Below are positions 45,189 through 55,398 of a stretch of DNA of 64,000 nucleotides, piece after piece. The number at the start of each line of letters is the position of its first letter. Position 1 is the first letter of the stretch. The translations under genes and the position numbers were made by a program. This stretch comes from Gigaspora margarita (Eukaryota; Glomeromycota; Glomeromycetes; Diversisporales; Gigasporaceae). Under the pieces are notes generated by a model, which searched no databases, was not told the DNA's origin, and was given only the letters and a program-made list of their open reading frames with translations. The stretch covers positions 179,405 to 243,404 of the forward strand of contig WTPW01000328.1 in the NCBI GenBank assembly GCA_009809945.1, written 5' to 3'.

Positions 45189-48100
45189 ATGAGTTTATCA
45201 GAACCTGAAGAACTGATAGTTGAAGATCATACTTCGCATCCGCATAGAGGAAAGGAAATCAATGAATATGTTTTTTCACTAAATATGCAATATATTGTGA
45301 CTTGGAGCTATTATGATGAATCAATTGTTGGATGGTCCATCACAAATGATCTCTCAAATGATCTCTCAATCGAACCTATCAATTCATTAAATACTGATGA
45401 ACTCAAATCCTTGTTAAATGATGACTTCTATAACCTTCGTTTAAAAAGAGCCTCAGATTGTAAACAATTTATAATACTATATTTTGGTTAGTTAAAATTG
45501 TTAAAAATATTTCGATCTATTTGAAATTTATTTAACCCAATATTAACTTTATTTAACAGACCAAAAATATGAAAATTATTTTGCAGTTATTGATATCACA
45601 ACTAAATCAAGACAAATATTGAATGTGCAAGGTTTAAAAGATAATAAACTAAATGCATATCTGGATGATATTGCTTTTCTTGAGAATGGAGATCTTGCAA
45701 TTGCCAAAACAAACCCAGTTTATCGGGCTTATATCTTTTCAAAGTTAAAATTTAATGGCAAATATCAATGGACATGTAAAAATAGCATTGAGCTTGAAAA
45801 ACATTATAATGGAGGGTATTATAAATGCAAAATTAATAAAAATGGAACTTTGTTTATGCATTTTAATACACCTCTTGTAATCACACTATGGAATTTAATA
45901 ACTCGGAAGTTTGAAATGCAATATATACTAAATTTGAATTTGCCTACAAATTTGTACATCAACCGGCTTGAAATGATCAGTGATAACACATTGTTAGCAA
46001 TAGCTTATACAGGGGGTTTTAATTTAGCAGTCTATGATTATTCAACAAAATCTGGTATAGAGATAGCAAATAGTAGGTATTTTGTATATAAAGTTTCTAT
46101 AAATATAAACAAAGAGGTTATTAATTTTATTTAACAATTCAGAAACATTTAGTGATGAAATTGGTGAACTTCTTAAGTTTTGTTTTATTGGTTCAAAAGA
46201 TAAAGAGCGTCTGTTCATATCTTTTTGGAATGGAAAAACAAAGAATTACATCATTTATATATTGAATCCTCTCACTTATACACTTGATAAGTCATCAGAT
46301 ACTAATGTCTTACACGATATTTTAAACCAAAATTACGAAGTTATTAATGATTATATAATCAAAATTGATAAAAATAATTTGTCAATTAAAAGATTATCTC
46401 AAAATGAAAACTGGAAAAATTATTTGCAACGTAAAGAACACTATGTAGGTAGTACTTTTTTCAATACAAAAGAAATTAAGCAATTTATACTTTCTATTTT
46501 GGAAAGGTATAGATCAAATCAATTTTTAACTCAGAGTTACTCAGATGTTTCTGAAGAATATCCTGGAGATGCATATACTTGGATTGTTACAAATAAATAC
46601 TATGTTGAACGTTTTACATATTTAAAAGCCCAAATTAAATCTAATTCGATGGAAACTTCTGAAATACAATTTAAGTCATATGATAGTGCTAATAGTTATA
46701 TTTTAGAAATTAAGGTGCTTAAAAATGTTGATATAATATTTGTTTCTTCTTCTGGCATACGAATCTTTTCAGTAAATTCTGAAAAAATTTCAATCGAACT
46801 TATTTATTTTTGGAAAGAAGATATACAAAAAATATCAACTCAAAAAGCTCAACAATCCATAAATAAACATCTTATTTCTTTTAAAAATAAACTAGATCTT
46901 GATAATGGAATTTTGCCATCACCAAGTTTTAATGAATATGATTGCTATGATGGCAATGTTTGCTACCGTACTTTGAAAAATAATGAAATAGCATTAAAAT
47001 TATATGGAAAAGAAATAATTCAACAATCAATTCGAAGGAATATAAGTAGTGAAACTAATGAAATACTTGATAATTGTTATAAATTTAGTATATCAATGTT
47101 TGATAATGGTGATATTAATAACTTTTTGTTATCTATAAGTCAAATTGCTTTTGCACTTGCAGAATTAGAAAAATATAACAAAAATTTAAGATTTACTGAA
47201 AAATTTTTATTGAAAATTAATTTACTCATAATAAATGATAGTTATTTTAAATATATAAATGAACATTCTTTATTATCTCATCTTCAATATTATGGAGTTT
47301 ATGCTCATTCATATTTATCTAGTACTTCATTTTTTGATTACTTGCTTTTTTGGATCTCTGAAAATTGGAATCTTTTAGAAAAACACTATCCTAAAATTTA
47401 TAAAATTTTGAAATCTCCTTATTTATTTTATTTATCTTATTTTACTAAATATCCTCAAAAAACTATAAGATTAATATTTCCTTTATTAAATTTTGCTACA
47501 TATTCTCAAAATTATTCTTATTATGAATTATTATATTTACATGATAATTCCTTTACCTCATTGGATATTTCTGATTCTTATAAATGGTGGAATATTAAAG
47601 CACTTATTAATTTTAAATGGAATACTTATGGAAAACAATATTATTTTTTAATTTGGATAATATATTCAATTTTTATGTGCTGTTTTTTAATAGTTTCAAC
47701 AATTTCAAAAAGTAAAATTTCTTGGAATAATCAAGTAATTCTTTTAATAGTAACTATTTTTCTTGGATTTATTCATTTTATTTTTGAAGTTCGTCAATTT
47801 ATTCATAAGCCAATGTATTATATTACTAGTCCTTGGAATTGGTTTGGTATTTAAACTTTTAATTTAGTAATTAATTAAATATTACTATATACTTATTAAT
47901 ACTAAAATTTTTAAAATTAATTATAGATCTTGCTTCAATATTATTTCCAACAATAACTTCAATAATTTGGTTATATGATATAACTCTACCAGTTTGGATT
48001 ATTACTATTTCTGTTTTTTTACTTGAAATCAAATTTTTATTATTTTTTCGTGTTTTGGAATATTTTGGAACTTATTTTGCAATTATGATTGGAGTTGCAC

Positions 48101-49423
48101 AAAAAATTTTTTCTTTTCTTGTTGTTTTAGGTATTTTAGTATTGGCCTTTGCTCATTCTTTACATATTTTATTAAGGCCTACTACTGAATATTCTTACAA
48201 TCAACCAAGTTATACTAATGATACTAATAATCCTTGGAATCTTGTTTCTACATATCAATTTATTTCATCTAATAGTACAGTTGAAGGATCATCACTTGTT
48301 GAAATTCCTGATGATAATACAAATATGTTCGCACTATTTAGTACTTCTTTGTTGGCTGTATATTTTATGTTAACAGGTATTTAAAATAAGAAATTAAATA
48401 ATATAAAACAAACAAATAATTTTATTATTTAATTTAATTTTAGGAGATTCAAGTGCAGTTTCTTCTTGGGTTTATAAAAATAATTGGATGCTAGTATTTT
48501 TAATGGTTATATTTTCATTTTTTACAACAATTTATTTATTAAATCTATTTATTACATTACTTGGAGCTGCTGTTGATGAAACAAATAATGAGGAATCTTT
48601 TTTACAACTAAAATGTGAGGTAAATTTTGGTTGTATAAAATTACTTTTTTAAATACTATATAGCAATTTATTCTATTATTAGATTATTCAACTTAACTTA
48701 ATATTATAATAATATCTAATAAATTGCAATATAAAAAGATAAAAATACAAATAGAAAAAAAATGTAATACAAATATAACTAATTCTGTTATATTATAATT
48801 ATAGATATTATCTGAAATTGAGCTTTTTTGGATGTTACCTTATCAAAGAAGAAAAAAAAAACTGGTTTCCTGATATTTTGTAATTATTTTTAATATTTTT
48901 ATTACTTTATTGCAAATATTATATATTATTAAGTTATAATTTTAATTTTAGATATTATGAAGCATCATATAGTGAGCTTAAAAAATATTTAAAAAAAAGT
49001 ACTGAAGATGAAGAAATTTTTGAAAATTTATTTCCTCCAGTTAAAAAAAGATTACAAGAGTTATTTCCAGAAATTAAAGAACTTTCTGAAAATAAAGATC
49101 CCAATGAAGAAATTAAAGATACTATAAAAGCTCAAAAAGATGAATTATTAAAAGATCTAAAAGCTCAAAAAGATGAATTATTAAAGGATCTAAAAGCTCA
49201 AATAGATAAAACTCAAATAAATGAATCGCTAAAAGATCTAAAGACTCAAATGGATGAATCACTAAAAAATTTAAAAGCTCAAATAGATGAATTACTAAAA
49301 GATAATCAAATAGATGAATCATTAGCAGATAAGCTAAAGACTCAAATAGATGAAGCATTAAAAGATCCAATCAATAAATTTAGTGAATTAATTGAATTTA
49401 TTGAGAAAAAAGAATCTGAATAA
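45189..49423 (+). CDS. WD40-like propeller / ion channel fusion protein (gene A, 7 exons)
   Basis: Exons: 45189-45486, 45560-46072, 46143-47846, 47927-48376, 48444-48619, 48805-48879, 48952-49423, all GT-AG; about 1,228 residues. The N-terminus has propeller-type strands (YIVTWSYYDESIVGWSI; LAIAYTGGFNLAVYDYS). A linker to about residue 760 precedes six helices: S1 near 765-785 (FLIWIIYSIFMCCFLIV), S2 797-821, S3 841-856, S4 861-880, S5 887-918. A pore helix (FSTSLLAVYFMLTGD, about 973-989) and S6 (1001-1031, NLFITLLGAAVDE) follow. This matches the Ion_trans fold with TRP-like topology, so a cation channel in a cell membrane is likely. The C-terminus (1073-1228) repeats KDLKAQxDE-type units, predicted coiled coil. 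The exon sum is 3n+1: a poly-A run at 48851-48861 has one base too many, either a real lesion or a base-calling error. Ligand and ion choice cannot be read. Confidence 0.85.
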
Positions 49424-50303
49424 TTCTAACTAGAAATCAATCCAATAGATAAAATAGATAGTAGTTCTAATGGAAATTAAGTAACTATTAAATTTTTTTT
49501 GTAAATATATTTATTAAATGATATTTTAGGAATTAGCGCCTATTTTGTATAAATTTATGCATGTTTCTTAAAAATTCTGAATACATATAATTCTTATTTT
49601 ATTGAAAGTAGATATACAGTAGAATGTTTGTAGATTGATTTAAGTTTGAACGATAAATCCTAAATTGATATTTAATTTTATGACATATTGTTATGGTTTA
49701 TTGTTAAAGCAAATCTAATTAGTAGCATTATTTGCAAATCACAACTTGAATTTTAATTATAGATTATATCTGCTTCTGTATTCCAAACATTTGTACCCAA
49801 TTTTTTTCTCATGAAAAACCTCAAAATTTTTTCTCATTAAAAGCCTCAAAATTTTGATAAAATAAAATTTTAATCTGGAACTGATTTTTGGGTGATACCT
49901 GATCATGGTAACTTGCATAACAGTCCATTCCCAGAAACATAAATCCTGACGATTAACCAATTTAGAGTTGTTATTATATGAAGTTAGGACAGTAATTCTA
50001 TTGTAACGACTATTAATTTAATTAGAATGTAGGGCATTATGCATATTGCTTGATATACGTACAGTAGTTTAAGCTTTGAGAATGGCTTGGATAAGATCAG
50101 CTTTGAACCAGTCTGCGGTCTCAATTTGGAGTTTCATGTCATGTGCATTTTGTTAGTTTAAATTAAAAAAATTGACAATATTATCATCCAATATATCTAA
50201 TATATCTAATAATGTCGTATTTTTATTACATTATAATCACAAATTAAATCTAACTATCGTTATCAGCTAGAGTTATTAAATTACAGAAAGAAGAACTCAT
50301 ACA
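49424..50303. other. Intergenic DNA between gene A and block C
   Basis: No gene is supported; the short minus-strand frame at 49757-49960 has no recognisable domain. From about 50060 the sequence (TAAGCTTTGAGAATGGCTTGGATAA, TTGAACCAGTCTGCG) matches the region upstream of gene A near 44293-44345. Confidence 0.5.
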
Positions 50304-50648
50304 TATGGGTGAAAATATCCAGTTGAAACATTGTGATTATTAGAAATTATAGTGATAACAAGTGATCAAATCATAGAAGCGTATAAAAATTTATAAGTAA
50401 TCAAATACATAATCAGATATAAGTCATCAGGTACATACGTAAAAATTTATAATTAACCAGGTTATATACATACAAAAATTCATAAGCGATTCATAAGAAA
50501 TTCATAATCGGGATTATAATTCCTAATTAAATAGTCACTTTTATTCTCAATTATCAGCCAATATCACATAAATGATTGGCTCAAATTTTATTTAACCTTT
50601 ATCACTCATATTACATAATCATTGAAATTGGAGATTTTTGCGCATATG
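50304..50648. mobile_element. MITE-like insertion with CATATG ends
   Basis: CATATGGGTGAAAATATCCAG (left) and the inverted CATATGCGCAAAAATCTCCA (right) bound DNA absent from the matching region upstream of gene A near 44505-44515. The interior matches 33480-33785. Confidence 0.65.
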
Positions 50649-51070
50649 AAGAATATTTAAGAAAATAACCAGAGAAAAAATCAAACTGCGAACTTTTTAT
50701 TTAGATTAACTTTAATCTAATCAGTAAATTATTAGAAAAGGTAATCCAATGCTGTGTTTTCATTTGGCGATACGAATATGCAATTTTTGCTTAATACATG
50801 CTAGAAATAAGCAATACTTAAATTGTTTCATTTAATAAATTAATCACAGCGTGTGACAATTGAATTTTTAGTGTCACTACGTGTTATCATGAGTAATGTA
50901 AACTATGATCTGCATTATCCCAGGGAAACTGAGTCGCAGAATAAAATAAACAAACATTAGTATAGACGATTTGGAAAATATAAATATTTAAACCTAAACA
51001 ATAAATCACATAAAGAAAATTCTAGTGATTACGCCATGTATATTCCTCATTAAATATTATTCAAGATTGT

Positions 51071-51083
51071 GGCAAAGCCACGG
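51071..51083 (+). promoter_or_regulatory. Conserved dyad upstream of paralogue C
   Basis: GTGGCAAAGCCACGG, identical to the copy upstream of gene A. Inserted DNA now separates it from the C reading frame by about 1.36 kb. Confidence 0.55.
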
Positions 51084-51110
51084 TCTTTTCTCTAATATTT
51101 GTAATAGTTA

Positions 51111-51220
51111 TATCCTGGGCAGTTGGGTATAAGCGGAGATGAAATTTCCGCTTATACACATAGTGACCAGGGTGTAACTGATTTATGCCCTGCGATCTTG
51201 ATATAGTGACCAGGGTATAA
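51111..51220. mobile_element. Hairpin MITE (family M4), present in unit 1 only
   Basis: Ends TATCCTGGGCAG and, inverted, TATACCCTGGTCACTATATC enclose a stem AAGCGGAGATGAAATTTCCGCTT. Flanks TAATAGTTA and AATAAGTTA look like an imperfect 9-bp duplication. The matching site in unit 2 (TTTACTAAGTTAC near 59206) is empty, which shows insertion after the duplication or loss from unit 2. Confidence 0.7.
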
Positions 51221-51234
51221 AATAAGTTACTAAG

Positions 51235-52295
51235 CCTAAGCCCCAAAAAGGCGAAACCTCAAATTCTTCTGATAAAAGACAAACCACATCTTAAAATGAC
51301 GAAACCTTATGTGAAAAAACCGAAACTTTATAACCTTAATTCTCCCATTAAAAAAAAAAAAAAAGATTGGTGAAAATCGATGTTTTCGCAAAGGCTATTA
51401 ATAAAAATAAACCTATAATCATATATTTAATAAACAAAAAAAAACAATAAATTATTTTTGAGGCTTTTTATTTGTTTTTAATGCGGAGTTGTTTGGAGAT
51501 GTTTATTGACTTGACCTTGTTTGTATATTTAGTTTTTAAAAAAGCCAATTACAGAAATTATAAATAGGCAAATACAGTAAGCCATTAACATCTCTCAAAT
51601 ATTTAAATAAATATAAATATAAACATATCATGCGGAATTTAGTAAATTATAGTTTCAACAAATTTTTCACTAGAAAATTTTAAGACACGACTATAAAATT
51701 TAACCTCAAAATTTGTTAAGTAATTTCTAGTAAGTAATATTACAGTATTAGTTATAAGTCATAAAATGAAAACTATTAAGAATTTATGATATTTTCATAC
51801 GCATCAAGTTTAGCTCTCTGAAAATTTACATTAATTTAAGCATTAATAATTGGCATTCTTGTATTAACGTATTGTACAGTACATCAAATATTTTATAATT
51901 AAGTTTATATAAAGTAGCTGCGTAACTGAATTGTGCCAAAATTTATAAATAGATATATAGCAATTTAAGTAATAAATCGCTTCTTATTAAGTTTCTTATT
52001 AAAATTGATCTAAGTATAAATTATATATTTTAAATTTTAGCCATATATAAACTTAAAATGTAGGGAGCCAACAGAGCCCTTACTTACACTCGTTTATTAA
52101 ATAGCTGTTTCTTCATCTTTTTTTATTGGGTTGTCACATGTTACAGTTTCATCTTTCACCTTTCGTCAGTTTCGTCATCTTTCATCGGTATCATCACCTT
52201 TTACCAGTTTCGTCACGTTTCGTCAGTTTGTCATTTCGTTATTTGAGATTTTAGTTGACCAGGTTTCGCGTTTTGTCTGCACAAAGGTTTCGACT
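51235..52295. repeat. About 1 kb block between dyad and paralogue C, shared with 59215-60280
   Basis: It starts CCTAAGCCCCAAAAAGGCGAAACC and ends GTTTCGACTAACAACTA; GGCGAAACC and GGTTTCG near the ends are inverted. GTTTCGTCA and variants repeat many times at 52137-52240 (60120-60215 in unit 2). Genes A and B lack it, so it probably inserted upstream of the ancestor of C and D. Its class is unknown. Confidence 0.6.
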
Positions 52296-52446
52296 AACAA
52301 CTATAATTGATAAATCTAAAGGTTTCTAAATATTTATTAATAAACTTAAAATCACAATAACCTGAAATGTTCATTTTAAAAATTTTTTTTTTTTTAAAAT
52401 CTTCAAAAGAATTAGCGTTCACATTGATAATTCTTAAGTACCTAAA

Positions 52447-53110
52447 ATGAGTTCTGAAAAACTGATAATTAAAGATCAAATTTTTGACAATACTGATACT
52501 GATGATACTGATACTCCGAATAAAGGAAAGAAAATCGACGAATATGTTATATGCAATATGTTGTGACTTGGAGTTATGAAGATAAATTAATTGTTGGATG
52601 GATAATCACAAATGATATCTCAATCGAACCTATCAATTCATTACTTTGTTAAACATTGATAGTTTTTACGTGCGTTTAAAAGGTGCCTTAGATTATAAAT
52701 GGTTCATAATAGTATATTTTGGTTAGTTAAAATCGTCGATAATTCAACACAATTTTAATATTATTTTAACAGTGCAAAATAATGAAAAATACTTTGCTGT
52801 TATTGATATCACAACTAAATCAAGACATATATTGAATACGCAAGGTTTAAAAGATAAACTAAATGATGATGTGGATTATATTGCTTTTCTTAAGTATGGG
52901 CTTGATAATAGACTTGAGAATGGAGATCTTGCAATTTACCAAAGGGGAACCAGGTTATCGAGCTTATATCTTTTCAATTTCAAAATTTAATGCCAAATAT
53001 CAATGGACATGTAAAAATAGCTTTGAACTTGAAAAATATTCTAAATGCAAAATTAATAAAATGGACTGTTGTTTATGTATTCTTGCATACTTTTGGTAAT
53101 TACACAATGG
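52447..53110 (+). pseudogene. Truncated channel paralogue C (N-terminal propeller only)
   Basis: It begins with ATG in the same AAGTACCTAAAATGAG context as gene A and matches exons 1 and 2: ELI(I)KDQ, QYVVTWSYEDK, NDISIEPINSL, then FAVIDITTKSR, DLAIYQ and YQWTCKNSFELEK. A deletion after DEYVI shifts frame (VFSPN lost), and TTGTTAAACATTG introduces a stop. The match to gene A ends near 53110, with the linker, channel and coiled coil absent. It adds an Asp/Thr repeat (DTDDTDTP) at the start. Unlikely to make a working protein. Confidence 0.8.
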
Positions 53111-53251
53111 AATTTAGTAACAAGTCAATATTCATATGTTAAGCTCATATGCTGAAATTTGAGTTAACCAGTATTATTAAACGTCACATTAAAAAAAAGT
53201 CAATAATATTTTTGCAACAAATTACGGTACGTTATAATAACTGCCTTCTTG

Positions 53252-53395
53252 TTTCCCGATCACTATATCAATATTACGGGATTAAGTACTATTGATTTCC
53301 CGCCGCTGCGGGAAATAAATACTACATACCCTGATATGTGAATAAGCGGAAACTTCGTTTCCGCTAATTCCCAATGGATCAGGATATTTTTATTA
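53252..53395. mobile_element. Hairpin MITE (family M4) in unit 1
   Basis: Reading the minus strand, ATATCCTGATCCATTGGG... AAGCGG... GATATAGTGATCGGG matches the layout of 51111-51220. It carries two hairpins: CCCGCCGCTGCGGG near 53301 and AGCGGAAACTTCGTTTCCGCT at 53345-53365. The same insertion is in unit 2 at 61172-61317, so it predates the duplication. Confidence 0.7.
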
Positions 53396-53399
53396 ATAA

Positions 53400-54196
53400 T
53401 TTTTTTGGTTGTATACTGTTAACACTCAAATAAACTATGTAACTGTCCAAACATATAACATCGGTCAGCACTGGAAAATTTTTATTTTATGTCTTTGCTG
53501 TTGTGAAAAGTCATATTGATGTAATTACACATCTCTATGTATTGATGATTCATGTTTATTGAGAATGCGATATTTTATTGCAACACTTTAAATTAAAACT
53601 GATTATTAATTGTATTTAATTGTATTTCAAAACCTATGCCCAATATACTTATTTCTTTTTTTCATTATATCTATATTTGTTGATCTATTTAAATTTATTT
53701 ATCACTTAAATTTTTGCGAGGCGCAACAATAACTAAAAATACAATAGAAAAGGGCAATCAGAAAAGTATTAGTAAAAAAAAAAGCCATGCTAAATATTTA
53801 AATGCTGTTCATCTTACATTGCTATATTTAATAAAATATAGTGAATAACGAAAGCAACATTGTATATTACCAATTTCGCCCTCCCGCAGAAACAAATTAG
53901 GAATTCCGATTTTATGCTTCTAATATATATATAAATGGTATATCAATGAACCATACTTGGAATGCTTCATTTAATATCGACATTCAATTAAATGATGTTA
54001 TTGCCAATGTAATTGTAGATTATTACTTGGAGGAAATTATTCTAACGGAACAGCAACGGTAGATTGTAATATTTCACCTGTTTTTGATATATCTTTTGAA
54101 TTTGAAACTCAAATCAATCAAAAATGGAGACTTGCAATCATTAGCATGTCTATTGGCGATGCTAATAAATGTAATACACCTAAGATGCATAAATAA
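53400..54196 (+). pseudogene. Secreted/extracellular-type protein remnant E (unit 1)
   Basis: Pieces in several frames read NYVTVQTYNIGQHWKIFIL (53424-53480), then FRPPAET and ASNIYINGISMNHTWNASFNID (53912-53985), DVIANVIVD, and after a one-base frame change GGNYSNGTATVDCNISPVFD and WRLAIISMSIGDANKC to about 54170. Asn-x-Ser/Thr sites are frequent (NHT, NAS, NGT, NIS), as in glycosylated extracellular domains. The family is not recognised. A stop near 53899 and the lost T near 54026 break it. Unit 2 has a related set at 61306-62010. Confidence 0.5.
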
Positions 54197-54239
54197 TAAA
54201 TCTGAATAAAAATAAGAAGAGTATATAAAACCTAATTGT

Positions 54240-54665
54240 GTCGAATAATTGCCACAAACCATTCAGATCAATGTTATCTACAAAAAATATTCGAGCTATT
54301 CCATCTAGATCGATTATCTCCAATCAGATACAGTTCACTCTAGGTAAATAAATAGGAACTTGAACCATTAATTCAGCCTGCAAAGTACAAATTATTCGAA
54401 AAAAATTTGTCAGAAATATTATCATTGTAAAATATATATCGTCTGTAAAACAATAAAGATACGCACAGAAGGAGGTCCATATTTATTCACCTCGAGAGGC
54501 AATACCAAATAGCAAATTCACTTGATCGAAGACCATACAAAAGTCTTTTAAATTAATAATAAATATATTATAATATAAACGCTTACACAAATCCTTTAGG
54601 CACAAACCATACAACTGATCCATGATTAGCAGATATGACACAATATCCATATACCCAGGATAAAA
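54240..54665 (-). pseudogene. Gene F remnant (unit 1), exons collinear
   Basis: Reading leftwards: SWVYGYCVISANHGSVVWFV (54660-54600) ending at a GTAAGCG donor; then MVFDQVNLLFGIASRGE (54530-54480) and, after a one-base change, YGPPSVRIFIVLQT (54478-54437); then an acceptor TTTGCAG and AELMVQVPIYLPRVNC, a stop, LEIIDLDGIARIFFVDNID (54380-54262). The family is unknown. Exons, introns and order look like a genuine gene that has begun to decay. Its 3' end faces the 3' end of E. In unit 2 the two internal exons are inverted. Confidence 0.5.
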
Positions 54666-55132
54666 AAAAATTTAAGATCAAAATTAGGTACGCATTGAAT
54701 ACTAAATTTTAAATTTAATGTGCGCTTTTACATACTCACATTTGTTTTAATATAAATATATATTTTAATTATATAGCGTAGCGAACATTATTCAAAAAAT
54801 TAATAAAATTTATGTGCTTTTTGTGCAAAGTTTTATATATTTTATGCGGAAATAATTTTAGCACATCACTAATTATATCTAGAAATTGGAACAATCTCTA
54901 ATTTTTTTTTTTAATATTTAATTGGAGGGTTTTTTTTTGTTTTACTTACCATCCGTGATTATTTTGAATCATATATGAAATAAGGAGACTGAGAGCCAGC
55001 ATAAATATTAAATATTTGCATTAACGAATGAATGAATAGTAAAATGAAAAAAAAGAATAAATTTTTAAAGAAAAATCCACTGATTACGCTATGATCCTCA
55101 TTAAATATTATGCAATTTTCTATAATATATAA

Positions 55133-55146
55133 TGGTAAAGCCACGG
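55133..55146 (+). promoter_or_regulatory. Conserved dyad upstream of gene B
   Basis: ATGGTAAAGCCACGG, one base from the perfect GTGGC-AAA-GCCAC of gene A, about 250 bases before the ATG. Confidence 0.5.
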
Positions 55147-55398
55147 ACTACGTATTTTAATGTTGCTAAGCCAATTAAATAAATTTATTATCAGATTACT
55201 AGATACATTTTGTCATGCGATGCATTATTTCGACATATTTACTAGATAAATACGCATATTTGTTTTTAAATGATGTCCTAAAAATTTTCTAAATATTGAT
55301 TGATAAATTTAAAATTACAATAACCTGAAATTTTCATTTTAAACTCTTCCTGTTTTTAAAAGAATTAACGTCATATTGATAATTCTTAAGTAACTAAA

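Larger units (their letters stand above)
44753..54947. repeat. Tandem segmental duplication, unit 1
   Basis: The unit starts at TACCACCCGTGATTATTTTGAATC and holds the promoter and gene A, paralogue C, secreted-protein fragment E and opposite-strand gene F. It recurs in order from 54948 (TACCATCCGTGATTATTTTGAATC). The sequence just left of 44753 has no counterpart left of 54948. Confidence 0.85.

Noticed and set aside
49122..49370. 82-codon minus-strand frame rich in HLFELLDLL
   Set aside because: Antisense shadow of the coiled-coil repeat in exon 7 of gene A.
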